A DNA stretch of 64,000 nucleotides, from NCBI GenBank assembly GCA_947491945.1, contig CANLLN010000002.1:310001-374000 (forward strand). The letters are read 5' to 3'. The notes under the pieces are model-generated. The model did no database searches. It worked only from the letters and a program-made list of their open reading frames with translations, and had not been told where the DNA came from. Made by a program: the position numbers and the translations under genes. Below are positions 52,886 through 64,000 of the stretch, one piece after another. Origin of the DNA: an uncultured Carboxylicivirga sp. GTDB taxonomy: Bacteria; Bacteroidota; Bacteroidia; Bacteroidales; Marinilabiliaceae. Each line of letters opens with the position of its first letter. The stretch's first letter is position 1.

Positions 52886-52927
52886 CAAAAAACCGCATCC
52901 TTATTACGTAACATAAGAATGCAGTTT
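52886..52927 (-). terminator. Terminator of the dihydroorotate-dehydrogenase-like gene
   Basis: On the minus strand AAACTGCATTCTTAT pairs imperfectly with ATAAGGATGCGGTTT around a GTTACGTA loop, and TTTTTTG follows. It begins about 20 bp after the stop at 52949. Confidence 0.75.
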
Positions 52928-52948
52928 GTAGTGAATATATTTTAAATT

Positions 52949-53959
52949 TTAATTGACAGGGTATTTTTTCAGAAAGGCTTTTGCTTTCATCAGAAAATCG
53001 ACATACTGAGCCCGACGGTAGGCATGCGGATCATCAACATTCTTTTTACACAGCTTCCCTTTAAAGTCGTCTATCTTATCATAGCCCTTCTCTTTCATCC
53101 ACTCCTGAAGCTCATCAAGCATGCGGGTTATCTGTATTACACCATTTTTATAGATAGTACTCACTACCTGCACGGCATCAGCGCCGGCCAGCAGCATGGT
53201 AATCATATCTTCACCATCGTGAATACCTGTATTGCTGCAAATATTTCCGTTAAGATTACAGGATAACATACCGGCAAAGCGCAAAGGCAACCGATTATCG
53301 CCCTTTTGACTCAGATTATAAGGCATTTTCAGTTTTTCCTCCTTGATGTCAATATCCGGCTGGAAAAGTCGGTTGAAAAGCACAAAGGCTTCGGCACCGT
53401 TGCGATCCATACGATATACCACATTCATCATATTGGTGTAAAACGGACTGAGTTTCACGCTTATCGGAATATTCACTGCGTCTCTCACCTTTTTCAGAAC
53501 CTCTATTTGCTGATTTTCAATGTCCGCAGGGGTCTTTTCCACATCCGATATGGCAGCGTAAAAATTCAATTCAAGTCCATCAATACCGGTGTCTTCCAGA
53601 TGTTTGGCATATTCCACCCAGCTAACATCGTAGGTACAATTCAAACTGGCAAATACCGGAATAGAAACGCTCTCCTTTAACTTTTTCAGCGCCATAAGGT
53701 GAGCTTTGGGACCAGAATGTTCAATATTGGGAAACAGGGTGGTCATTTCGGCATGGATGTCGTCAAACTCATGAAGCTCCTCTTCCAATTCTGCAGCCTC
53801 CAAGTGCAGTTGTTCTTCAAACAGCGATTTATAAACAATCGCAGCAGCACCTGCATCTTCTAGTTTCTTGGCCATTTTAAGGTCTAAAACCAGGTTGCTG
53901 GCACCAATAATAATGGGATTTTTCAGTTCAATCCCCATGTAAGTGGTTTTTAAATCCAT
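52949..53959 (-). CDS. Dihydroorotate dehydrogenase-like flavoprotein
   Basis: A 336-residue beta/alpha-barrel protein of the PyrD/PreA superfamily. TYMGIELKNPIIIGASNLV (about 6-24) is the N-terminal FMN strand, INIPISVKLSPFYTNM corresponds to the central Lys-containing strand, and GIHDGEDMITMLLAGADAVQ is the phosphate-binding region of the FMN. It differs from true PyrD in the loop carrying the catalytic base, as do proteins annotated as dihydroorotate-dehydrogenase-like in Bacteroidota. It lies between ppdK and nifJ with a terminator at each end, so it is probably monocistronic. Physiological substrate unknown. Confidence 0.85.
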   Translation of the reverse strand: MDLKTTYMGIELKNPIIIGASNLVLDLKMAKKLEDAGAAAIVYKSLFEEQLHLEAAELEEELHEFDDIHAEMTTLFPNIEHSGPKAHLMALKKLKESVSIPVFASLNCTYDVSWVEYAKHLEDTGIDGLELNFYAAISDVEKTPADIENQQIEVLKKVRDAVNIPISVKLSPFYTNMMNVVYRMDRNGAEAFVLFNRLFQPDIDIKEEKLKMPYNLSQKGDNRLPLRFAGMLSCNLNGNICSNTGIHDGEDMITMLLAGADAVQVVSTIYKNGVIQITRMLDELQEWMKEKGYDKIDDFKGKLCKKNVDDPHAYRRAQYVDFLMKAKAFLKKYPVN

Positions 53960-54074
53960 GTTAAAAGTACTATTAAAGGGTTACATAACTACTTATCTTT
54001 CAATTAACACAGTTTAATGTACAGCCTTTAATTGGTAAAATCAATGTTAATTTTACCGCACAGAAGAAATGGGA

Positions 54075-54113
54075 GATAAAAAAAGTCGCCCTGCACGAGG
54101 CAAGGCGACTTAG
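54075..54113 (-). terminator. Terminator of nifJ
   Basis: The stem AAGTCGCC (54083-54090)/GGCGACTT (54104-54111) with a 13-nt loop, followed on the minus strand by a seven-T run. It lies 25 bp after the nifJ stop. Confidence 0.9.
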
Positions 54114-54136
54114 TTTATATCAGATATGAACAATTA

Positions 54137-57694
<3,558 letters not shown>

Positions 57695-57846
57695 TTAATT
57701 GGTTATTATTCTAGTAGATTAAAAGACTGATAGAAGCTGAAACTATCTGACCATCGTCCGATAACGGTTTCAATACCTGCGATCCATCTGTCATCCTAAT
57801 CATATCTTATCCTATATATTAATTCTAAAAGTCAATCAGTTGTTTA

Positions 57847-59022
57847 TCAATACAGAAAACCAAAGAGCCACAAGGGTATGCGTTTATCATCGCCCACCTC
57901 CAGCATCTGATGGGCTAAAAACTCTTTCTCGCCCGGGGTATGCTTCATCATGGAATCATCACCCACATGAAAATGCCACTCATTATCCACCTTAAAATCC
58001 CCTACTTTAGATACATTGACCTGATGCCGGTAACTCAACTGATTCAGAAAAAAGGTGCGATTCATGTTTAACTGATTGACAGCACCATGCGTCATTGAGT
58101 AATAAACATTAGGGTTGTGAACGTATATCTTCGAGGGCTTTTTCGATGACTCACTATCTTCATACAGGAGATTGATCAACCGACCATTTTTCAGATAATT
58201 CAAATAATTCATCACAGTGGCTCTCGACGTTTCGATCACCTGACTCAGGCGACTCACGTTAGGTTGAAGGGGTGCCGTTTTGGCAATGGCGTAAAGTAAT
58301 TTACGCAATTTAGGCAAATACTTCAATTCAATCTGTTCCAGGTATGAAATATCGATCTCCAGTATCAGGTTAATATTCTTCACCACGTTCTCGGCATAGT
58401 TGTGCTTTTCCAGAAAAAAGGGATAATAGCCATGCTCCAGGTAATCGTTAAAGTAAGCTAGAGGGCGCACCTTCGAACTTATCTCTGCACTTATCTCGCG
58501 ATGATTGGTCAGAATGTCGTCCAGCGAGCAGATGGGAAATTTATTTTTCGTCACCTCATTCAAGTTCTCCCGGAAAGAAAAGCCATCAAGACGATAAACA
58601 GCGACACATCCATTCAAGTCGTTATTCTGATCTAAAAGCCGCATGACCGCCGAGCCACTGAATACAATCTTTAAATCCTTAAAATTATCGTAGCAATAAC
58701 GCAATTCTTGAGACCAACCCGGATATTTATAAACCTGATCGAGTATTAGTGTTTTACCACCCTTCTTTCGAAACTCATCGGCAAATGAAATAATGCTGCG
58801 CTCGGTAAAGTAAAGGTTGTTTAAATTTACATACAGGCAACTTTTATGCATACCAAAACGCGACTTGGCGTAATCCAGCAAAAAAGTTGTCTTACCCACA
58901 CCCCTGGAACCTTTAATACCAATGAGCCGCTGATTCCAATCAATTTCATTCATTAATTCGCGGCGCACAGGCGTGCCAAGATGCTCTATAAGATATCGAT
59001 GAGTTTCAAAAAATGATTGCAT
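57847..59022 (-). CDS. AAA ATPase (AAA_14/DUF4143 type) with altered Walker B
   Basis: A 391-residue STAND/AAA-like ATPase. GIKGSRGVGKTTFLLDYAK (about 35-53) is Walker A, IVFSGSAVMRL is sensor 1, and a C-terminal DUF4143 domain (about 190-390) begins with a winged-helix-like region (SRLSQVIETSRATVMNYLNY). Walker B reads KTLILDQVYKYPGW: the usual Glu after the Asp (LDEVHKYP in relatives) is Gln. Such proteins are common in Bacteroidota genomes; their cellular role is poorly known, with some proposed as toxin- or transport-linked ATPases. It is divergently arranged from the beta-mannosidase. Confidence 0.85.
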   Translation of the reverse strand: MQSFFETHRYLIEHLGTPVRRELMNEIDWNQRLIGIKGSRGVGKTTFLLDYAKSRFGMHKSCLYVNLNNLYFTERSIISFADEFRKKGGKTLILDQVYKYPGWSQELRYCYDNFKDLKIVFSGSAVMRLLDQNNDLNGCVAVYRLDGFSFRENLNEVTKNKFPICSLDDILTNHREISAEISSKVRPLAYFNDYLEHGYYPFFLEKHNYAENVVKNINLILEIDISYLEQIELKYLPKLRKLLYAIAKTAPLQPNVSRLSQVIETSRATVMNYLNYLKNGRLINLLYEDSESSKKPSKIYVHNPNVYYSMTHGAVNQLNMNRTFFLNQLSYRHQVNVSKVGDFKVDNEWHFHVGDDSMMKHTPGEKEFLAHQMLEVGDDKRIPLWLFGFLY

Positions 59023-59453
59023 TTCTAATAATTATACTTGCAAATCTAAACTCTTATCGGAATAAATTGCAAACTCTACATTACAATTTTCAGAAACCCG
59101 TGCTATTTATAATTAATAAAAATAACCACAACAACACTTTCATTTTCAATGCTAAATTGAAGAAATATTTCCATATTGAAAGTGGAAATTGTTCGTTATT
59201 AATCCGCTGCGGATATTTTTTATTCAATTAATTTGCTTTTTAGCACTCAAAAAATTATCTAAAACGAGTTGTTCAGTTAACGCCTCACTCCTTATTCTCA
59301 TCTTTAGAAAGCATAATGGAAAAAAAAAGATAGAAATAGAAAAGCTTGAAAATGGTTTGGCCATAAAACTGGATTTTTTCCATCTTTTTAAACAAATGAA
59401 CCCATTCAATCCAACCATCATGCATTAGTTTTACCACATAAAACACAGCAAAC
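59023..59453. other. Divergent intergenic region between ATPase and beta-mannosidase
   Basis: 431 bp of AT-rich DNA without a supported gene. It must hold the promoters of both divergent genes. An inverted repeat ATTTCCA-N9-TGGAAAT (59167-59189) could be an operator or hairpin. No exact TAnnTTTG promoter was found. A 79-codon plus-strand frame (59189-59428) has a poor composition for a protein and is not accepted. Confidence 0.45.
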
Positions 59454-62033
59454 ATGAAACTATTTTTTTACGGACTACTATTATCCATCCTTGGAGGACT
59501 CTACTCGTGCGCACCACAAGCCACCAAGGAGTCGCATACAAGCATTACCATTGATAGCGGCTGGCAATTTAGCGAAGTTGATAAAAACGAATGGCGCAAC
59601 GCCAGTGTGCCGGGTTGCGTACATACCGATCTGCTCAGTCACGACCTGATTGAAGATCCCTTTTACCGCTTAAATGAACACGACCTGCAATGGATCGACA
59701 AGAAAGACTGGGAGTATAAAACCACATTTACCCTGGATCAATCAACTCTCGACAAAGATCAGATAGAGCTTCATTTTGCAGGCCTGGATACCTATGCCGA
59801 CGTTTACCTTAATGGCGAACTGATATTGAAGGCCGACAATATGTTCAGAGGCTGGACCAAAACCGTTAAACAGCTACTGAAGGTGGGTGATAACAACCTT
59901 CGTATACTCTTTCACTCACCCATCAAGATGGGACTCGAAATATACGATAACTACCCCTACGTGGTGCAGTCATCTGCCAACGACCTGGCAAAAATTGGCA
60001 AAGTGCCGGGCGAGAAATGGGTAAGCCCACATGTACGCAAGGCACCCTACCACTTTGGCTGGGACTGGGGACCGCGCCTGGTAACGTCGGGAATATGGGA
60101 ACCCATTACGCTGAAAGCCTGGAATACTGCACAAATTACCTCCATCCATACCCAACAAAAAACCTTAAATGATGAGCAGGCAAAGCTGAGCGCAGTATTT
60201 GAAATTGAAGCCCTGAATGAAGAAACAGCGTCTTTAACAGTGCGTATAGATGGCGAAACCCTTGCCAATGAAGAAGTGCAGCTGAAAAAGGGTCGTCACA
60301 CTTACCCGGTGGATTTTCAAATTGATCAGCCGAAACGTTGGTGGACAAATGGACTGGGCGAAGCGCACCTCTACACTTTAAAAGGAGAACTAAAAACAAA
60401 GGCCGGCACCGAGACCTTTGGACACCAGTTGGGGCTCAGGACTATTGAACTGGTGCGCGAAGACGATGAAGTAGGACGCTCTTTCTACTTTAAACTGAAC
60501 GGACAGCCTGTATTTATGAAAGGTGCTAACTACATCCCCAACGATGTGTTTCTGGATCGTGTGACACCCGAGAAATATGAGCACATTATAAAATCGGCGG
60601 TGGACTGTAATTTTAATATGCTGCGCGTATGGGGTGGTGGCATCTACGAAAAAGAAATTTTCTACGACCTGTGCGATCAATATGGCATCCTGGTATGGCA
60701 AGACTTTATGTTTGCCTGCAATATGTATCCGGGCGATGACGCCTTTCTTGAAAGTGTGAAGCACGAGGCTGAATACAATGTACGACGGCTACGTAACCAC
60801 CCCAGCATTGCCCTGTGGTGTGGTAATAACGAAATACTGGCAGCCTGGTTTGGCTGGGGTTGGAAAGAGGATAACGAGAAGAAGCAACCCGAAGGCGCCA
60901 AAGCCATGTGGCAGGCCTATAAAGACATCTTTTTAGACATACTGCCCAAGGCCGTGGCGGCGCACGATCCGGCCAAACAATACTGGGCATCGAGCCCGCA
61001 GGCGGGCGATACTATTCGCACCAATAAGATCGATGGCGACGAGCACGACTGGCGTATCTGGTTCCAGGATGTACCTTTTATCACCTATCATGATGGGGCA
61101 GCACGTTTTGTGAGTGAATATGGATTTCAGTCCTTCCCTGAGCTGAAAACCGTGAAAAAATATACCACACCGGAAGATTACAACATCAACTCCGAAGTGA
61201 TGAAGTCGCACCAGCGATCTTTTATTGGCAATGGCGCCATCAAGCGTTATATGGATAACTACTATCGTAATCCAAAGGATTTTGAATCTTTCTTGTATGT
61301 GGGTCTATTGCTGCAAGCCGAAGGTATAAGAACCGGCATTGAGGGACACCGCATTAATATGCCCACTACCATGGGAAGTCTTTACTGGCAGCTGAATGAT
61401 GTGTGGCCGGCAGCATCGTGGTCAAGCATCGACTATTACGGCAACTGGAAAGCCCTGCAATACTACACCCGCAAAGCTTTTGCTCCTCTCATCGCCGTGC
61501 CCGACACCAAAACAGACGATCTGCTGATTTACACAGTATCTGATCAGTTTGAGGATCAGAAAGGACAGTTGGAACTTGAGATACTGGATTTCAACGGTAA
61601 GCAGCTTTGGGCACACAGTTCAGAAATAAATATTAAAGCCAATACATCCAGCATAGCCTTTAAAAAATCACTTAAATCGGTACTGAAGGGCATTGACACC
61701 AAAAATGCTGTATTATCAACAAAATTAATGGTTGAAGGCGAAGCAGTTTATACAAGCACTTTCTACTTTAAAGCGGCCAAAGACCTGACGCTGCCAACAC
61801 CCCAGCTGACAGCAGAAGTTGAGAAGATTGCCGAGGGATACAAAATTACCGTGAGCACCGACAAACTGGCCAAAAATGTATATTTAAGCTATGACGATGC
61901 AGAAGGCTGGTTCTCGGACAATTATTTCGATTTGCTGCCCGGACAATCACAGACCCTTGTATTTGAAACCAAGGCTAACATTAATAAGCTCAAGGAGAAA
62001 CTACTGATACGCAGCCTTCAGGATACTTATTAA
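59454..62033 (+). CDS. Glycoside hydrolase family 2 beta-mannosidase lipoprotein
   Basis: An 859-residue GH2 enzyme. MKLFFYGLLLSILGGLYSC is a lipoprotein signal (Cys19), so the protein is anchored to a membrane, probably facing the periplasm or the surface. The jelly-roll domain includes HFAGLDTYADVYLNGELI and WDWGPRLVTSGIWEPI. The acid/base is in WCGNNEILAAW (Glu near 460) and the nucleophile in RFVSEYGFQSFPE (Glu near 554). LLNDVWPAASWSSIDYYG-like residues complete the active site. The length and motifs match beta-mannosidases (EC 3.2.1.25), which release mannose from beta-mannosides. A bidirectional terminator follows. Confidence 0.94.
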   Translation: MKLFFYGLLLSILGGLYSCAPQATKESHTSITIDSGWQFSEVDKNEWRNASVPGCVHTDLLSHDLIEDPFYRLNEHDLQWIDKKDWEYKTTFTLDQSTLDKDQIELHFAGLDTYADVYLNGELILKADNMFRGWTKTVKQLLKVGDNNLRILFHSPIKMGLEIYDNYPYVVQSSANDLAKIGKVPGEKWVSPHVRKAPYHFGWDWGPRLVTSGIWEPITLKAWNTAQITSIHTQQKTLNDEQAKLSAVFEIEALNEETASLTVRIDGETLANEEVQLKKGRHTYPVDFQIDQPKRWWTNGLGEAHLYTLKGELKTKAGTETFGHQLGLRTIELVREDDEVGRSFYFKLNGQPVFMKGANYIPNDVFLDRVTPEKYEHIIKSAVDCNFNMLRVWGGGIYEKEIFYDLCDQYGILVWQDFMFACNMYPGDDAFLESVKHEAEYNVRRLRNHPSIALWCGNNEILAAWFGWGWKEDNEKKQPEGAKAMWQAYKDIFLDILPKAVAAHDPAKQYWASSPQAGDTIRTNKIDGDEHDWRIWFQDVPFITYHDGAARFVSEYGFQSFPELKTVKKYTTPEDYNINSEVMKSHQRSFIGNGAIKRYMDNYYRNPKDFESFLYVGLLLQAEGIRTGIEGHRINMPTTMGSLYWQLNDVWPAASWSSIDYYGNWKALQYYTRKAFAPLIAVPDTKTDDLLIYTVSDQFEDQKGQLELEILDFNGKQLWAHSSEINIKANTSSIAFKKSLKSVLKGIDTKNAVLSTKLMVEGEAVYTSTFYFKAAKDLTLPTPQLTAEVEKIAEGYKITVSTDKLAKNVYLSYDDAEGWFSDNYFDLLPGQSQTLVFETKANINKLKEKLLIRSLQDTY

Positions 62034-62062
62034 AACCTTAACAATGCCCTTGGGCAGAATAT

Positions 62063-62103
62063 AAAAAAGCGGTTCTCATCCTGATGATGAGAACCGCTTT
62101 TTT
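62063..62103. terminator. Bidirectional terminator between beta-mannosidase and manA
   Basis: A perfect hairpin of AAAAAAGCGGTTCTCATC with its complement around a short loop (62064-62102), T-rich on both exits. It serves the convergent genes ending at 62033 and 62120. Confidence 0.93.
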
Positions 62104-62119
62104 ATTCAGTTAACTGTGC

Positions 62120-63097
62120 TTAGGCTTCAATATACACTTCCAGTAACTTTGCCGTCCCTTCAGCACTTATCTCCACTTCATTGATGGCAGCCGGCAATAA
62201 AGTAGCCTCCATCTCTTTCAACTCAACATCAACACCATTGGCTTTGATAGTGCAAGCACCGCCTACGTTCATCAAAATAACGAAGGACTTCTTTTCACTG
62301 TAGTCCTTTTGTAAACCACCTTCTACCTGCAGCATATTAGTAGTAAAATACTGACAGGAAGCCACATTGACAGAGCTATTGACCACTGCCTGATAGTCCA
62401 CCTTACCCGATGCATCATCGGAGAAGTCCATGGCATCCATCGCTAATTCGTGGTGCAGCTCACGCGGATTACCAAACTTATCACGACGATCGAAATCATA
62501 AATTCGGTAGGTAATGTCCGAGGTTTGTTGAATCTCAGCAATCAGATTACCACTACCAATGGAATGCACCTTACCGGCAGGAATAAAAAAGGCATCGCCC
62601 TCGGCGGTCGGGTGCTTGGCCATCAGCTCCATTAGTTTACCCGATGAATGATAGGTCTCAAATTCCCCGGCCGTCGTTTTTTTGCTAAAGCCCGAAATCA
62701 AACCGGCACCCTTTTCGGCATCCACCACATACCACATTTCAGTTTTACCGAATGAATCGTGCTTCACCTTTGCCAATTCATCATCGGGATGTACCTGAAT
62801 AGACAGGTCGTCGTTGGCATCAATGTATTTGATCAACAGAGGAAAGTTAGTGCCAAACTGTTGATATACTTTCTCACCCAGTAGATCACCTTTGTAGGCC
62901 TCAATCAGTTCCAGCATGTTTTTCCCAGCCAGCTCACCATTGCTCACCACAGATAAATCATTCTTCAAGCCCGACACAGCAAAATTCTCACCGATCTTCA
63001 CGTCTTCAGCCACTTCAACATTTAGTTTCTGAGGTATTTTTTTACCTCCCCATATCATCTCTTTCAGAATGGGTTGAAATTTTAATGGATACAACAT
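62120..63097 (-). CDS. manA: Mannose-6-phosphate isomerase, class I
   Basis: A 325-residue short-form phosphomannose isomerase that interconverts mannose-6-P and fructose-6-P. The metal-site motif SIQVHPDDELAKVKHD (about 98-113) holds Gln and His ligands, and GDAFFIPAGKVHSIGSG (about 169-185) has the second His and the family loop. WGGKKIPQKLN near the N-terminus is typical of the Bacteroidota form. A good AGGAG ribosome-binding site precedes the ATG. It is 48 bp after the stop of the ROK kinase gene, so the two are likely co-transcribed, and it could process mannose released by the beta-mannosidase. Confidence 0.95.
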   Translation of the reverse strand: MLYPLKFQPILKEMIWGGKKIPQKLNVEVAEDVKIGENFAVSGLKNDLSVVSNGELAGKNMLELIEAYKGDLLGEKVYQQFGTNFPLLIKYIDANDDLSIQVHPDDELAKVKHDSFGKTEMWYVVDAEKGAGLISGFSKKTTAGEFETYHSSGKLMELMAKHPTAEGDAFFIPAGKVHSIGSGNLIAEIQQTSDITYRIYDFDRRDKFGNPRELHHELAMDAMDFSDDASGKVDYQAVVNSSVNVASCQYFTTNMLQVEGGLQKDYSEKKSFVILMNVGGACTIKANGVDVELKEMEATLLPAAINEVEISAEGTAKLLEVYIEA

Positions 63098-63145
63098 TGT
63101 ATATTCTCCTTTTGTATGGTTATTATTCTATTTTAGTTCTCCCGC

Positions 63146-64000
63146 TTACTGATCCAGTTGACTCAGTGCATAGGCATAGGCACCAATGGCAATCGCCTCG
63201 CTGGCATCAAGCTTACTGGTTGCAATGGCAATTTTCTGCTCCGGTGAATAATCCACCTTCTTATCAGTAAAAGGTACGGTAATTTGATGACTTTGGGTAT
63301 GAAAAAATGCTTCCTTTTCATCGGCATTATCAAGGCAATAGACTTTTTGTACCAGGCGATCCTGACCATTATCAAACTGCCCTTTAATCACCTGCATCAC
63401 AGCGGGCATGTACAGGCTACTGGCTCCGGTGAGGCCACCGCCAATTACTACAATACCGTCAAATAGGTTAATTAAATTGGCTACTGCATCGCCCAGATGG
63501 CGGCCAAAAATCGCAAAAGCCTCACGTGCCGCATCCTTATTACCTTCCTTATTACCCTCTGCAATATCAAACACATCTTTGGGCATTAGCGAAGCTGTGT
63601 TACCACTCAAACGGTTGTACTCGTTAATAATGGCACGGGTACTCACGCCTTCTTCGGCGTTGCGCTCAGGCGATACAGCATTACTGACATTCCAAACCTC
63701 GGCCACAATACTATTATCGCCAGCAATCAGCACATTGTCGTGCACCAGTCCGGCACCAAATCCGGTGCCTAGGGTTAAACCAATCAGATTCTTATAGCAT
63801 TTTGTGCTACCCTGCTCCTTCAATGCGGTATTTATCTCAGGAAGGATGCCCCCCAAAGCCTCTCCATAAGCATAAAGATCCCCATCATTTTGTATGAAAA
63901 CAGGAATACCAAAATGATGTGCTAACATTGGCCCCAAGGCTACACCCCCACGAAAAGCCGGAAGATTACCCAGGTCGCCAATGATACCATTGGGATAATC
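63146..64000 (-). CDS. ROK family kinase/regulator, partial at right edge
   Basis: At least 284 residues. An apparent TTG start at 63937 is not the true start, because the frame stays open to 64000 with coding residues GDLGNLPAFRGGVALGPM. The ROK signature is FIQNDGDLYAYGEALGG with the catalytic Asp, followed by LIGLTLGTGFGAGLV, the ATP-phosphate region, and VIGGGLTGASSLYMPAVM. The usual zinc-binding Cys motif was not seen. No helix-turn-helix is visible in this part, favouring a sugar kinase (glucokinase, mannokinase or fructokinase) over a repressor. It lies directly upstream of manA. Confidence 0.88.
   Translation of the reverse strand, partial: DYPNGIIGDLGNLPAFRGGVALGPMLAHHFGIPVFIQNDGDLYAYGEALGGILPEINTALKEQGSTKCYKNLIGLTLGTGFGAGLVHDNVLIAGDNSIVAEVWNVSNAVSPERNAEEGVSTRAIINEYNRLSGNTASLMPKDVFDIAEGNKEGNKDAAREAFAIFGRHLGDAVANLINLFDGIVVIGGGLTGASSLYMPAVMQVIKGQFDNGQDRLVQKVYCLDNADEKEAFFHTQSHQITVPFTDKKVDYSPEQKIAIATSKLDASEAIAIGAYAYALSQLDQ

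Noticed and set aside
59189-59428. 79-residue plus-strand frame upstream of the beta-mannosidase
   Set aside because: The composition is Leu/Ile/Phe/Lys-rich in the way of translated AT-rich spacer, with no domain and no ribosome-binding site.

Overview
The window looks like part of a chromosome from a Bacteroidota bacterium, probably a gliding or saccharolytic member of the Marinilabiliales/Bacteroidales group. The evidence is a type IX secretion-associated trio (gliding-motility C-terminal domain protein, PorP/SprF, PD40 protein), the Bacteroidota forms of Wza and Wzc, FdtA/QdtA-type ketoisomerases, and a pyruvate phosphate dikinase plus pyruvate:flavodoxin oxidoreductase pair typical of anaerobic or facultative metabolism. 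The order-level assignment is inference. No rRNA, tRNA, CRISPR array or intact insertion sequence was seen.

Positions 1-29.9 kb hold a long minus-strand exopolysaccharide/capsule locus (locus 1). In transcription order it runs: Wza, Wzc, two FdtA-type ketoisomerases, a GNAT/FemAB-type acyltransferase, two DegT-type aminotransferases, a WbpB-like sugar oxidoreductase, a decayed UDP-GlcNAc 2-epimerase (WecB/WbpI) pseudogene, a Wzx flippase, two GT2s, two asparagine-synthase-like proteins without a glutaminase Cys, a GT4 with a 9-G tract in its coding sequence, an EpsG-like polymerase, a divergent deacetylase-like protein, CapA, AsnB, an ATP-grasp enzyme, GT4, SDR epimerase, two GT4s, a second ATP-grasp enzyme and a NodB deacetylase cut by the left edge. 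The concentration of amide-forming enzyme families (three AsnB-type, two ATP-grasp, CapA) suggests a polysaccharide decorated with amide-linked groups.

Positions 29.9-34.1 kb separate this from a second polysaccharide locus. They hold the three-gene T9SS-associated operon and an orphan lipoprotein gene with its own terminator. Positions 34.2-47.8 kb are locus 2, also minus strand: Wza, Wzc, two GT4s, an O-antigen-ligase/polymerase-like protein, two GT2s, a deacetylase, Wzx, GT4 and another deacetylase, mostly with start/stop overlaps. Neither locus contains an initiating phosphoglycosyltransferase or a recognisable UpxY/NusG-type antiterminator within the window.

From 47.9 kb the content becomes mainly housekeeping or central metabolism: a six-helix membrane protein (+), peptide deformylase and RuvX (overlapping), pyruvate phosphate dikinase, a dihydroorotate-dehydrogenase-like flavoprotein, pyruvate:flavodoxin oxidoreductase, a DUF4143-type ATPase, a GH2 beta-mannosidase lipoprotein (+), mannose-6-phosphate isomerase and a ROK kinase cut by the right edge. 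Several strong hairpin-plus-T-tract terminators mark these units.

Dispersed short repeats are a theme of the accessory part. One low-complexity GAGTGATGAG/CTCCTTCAATCC family lies on both sides of capA in inverted orientation, supplies the 3' end of the deacetylase-like gene, and sits in frame inside a DegT aminotransferase gene. A double-hairpin element occurs between wza and wzc of locus 1 and upstream of wzx in locus 2.
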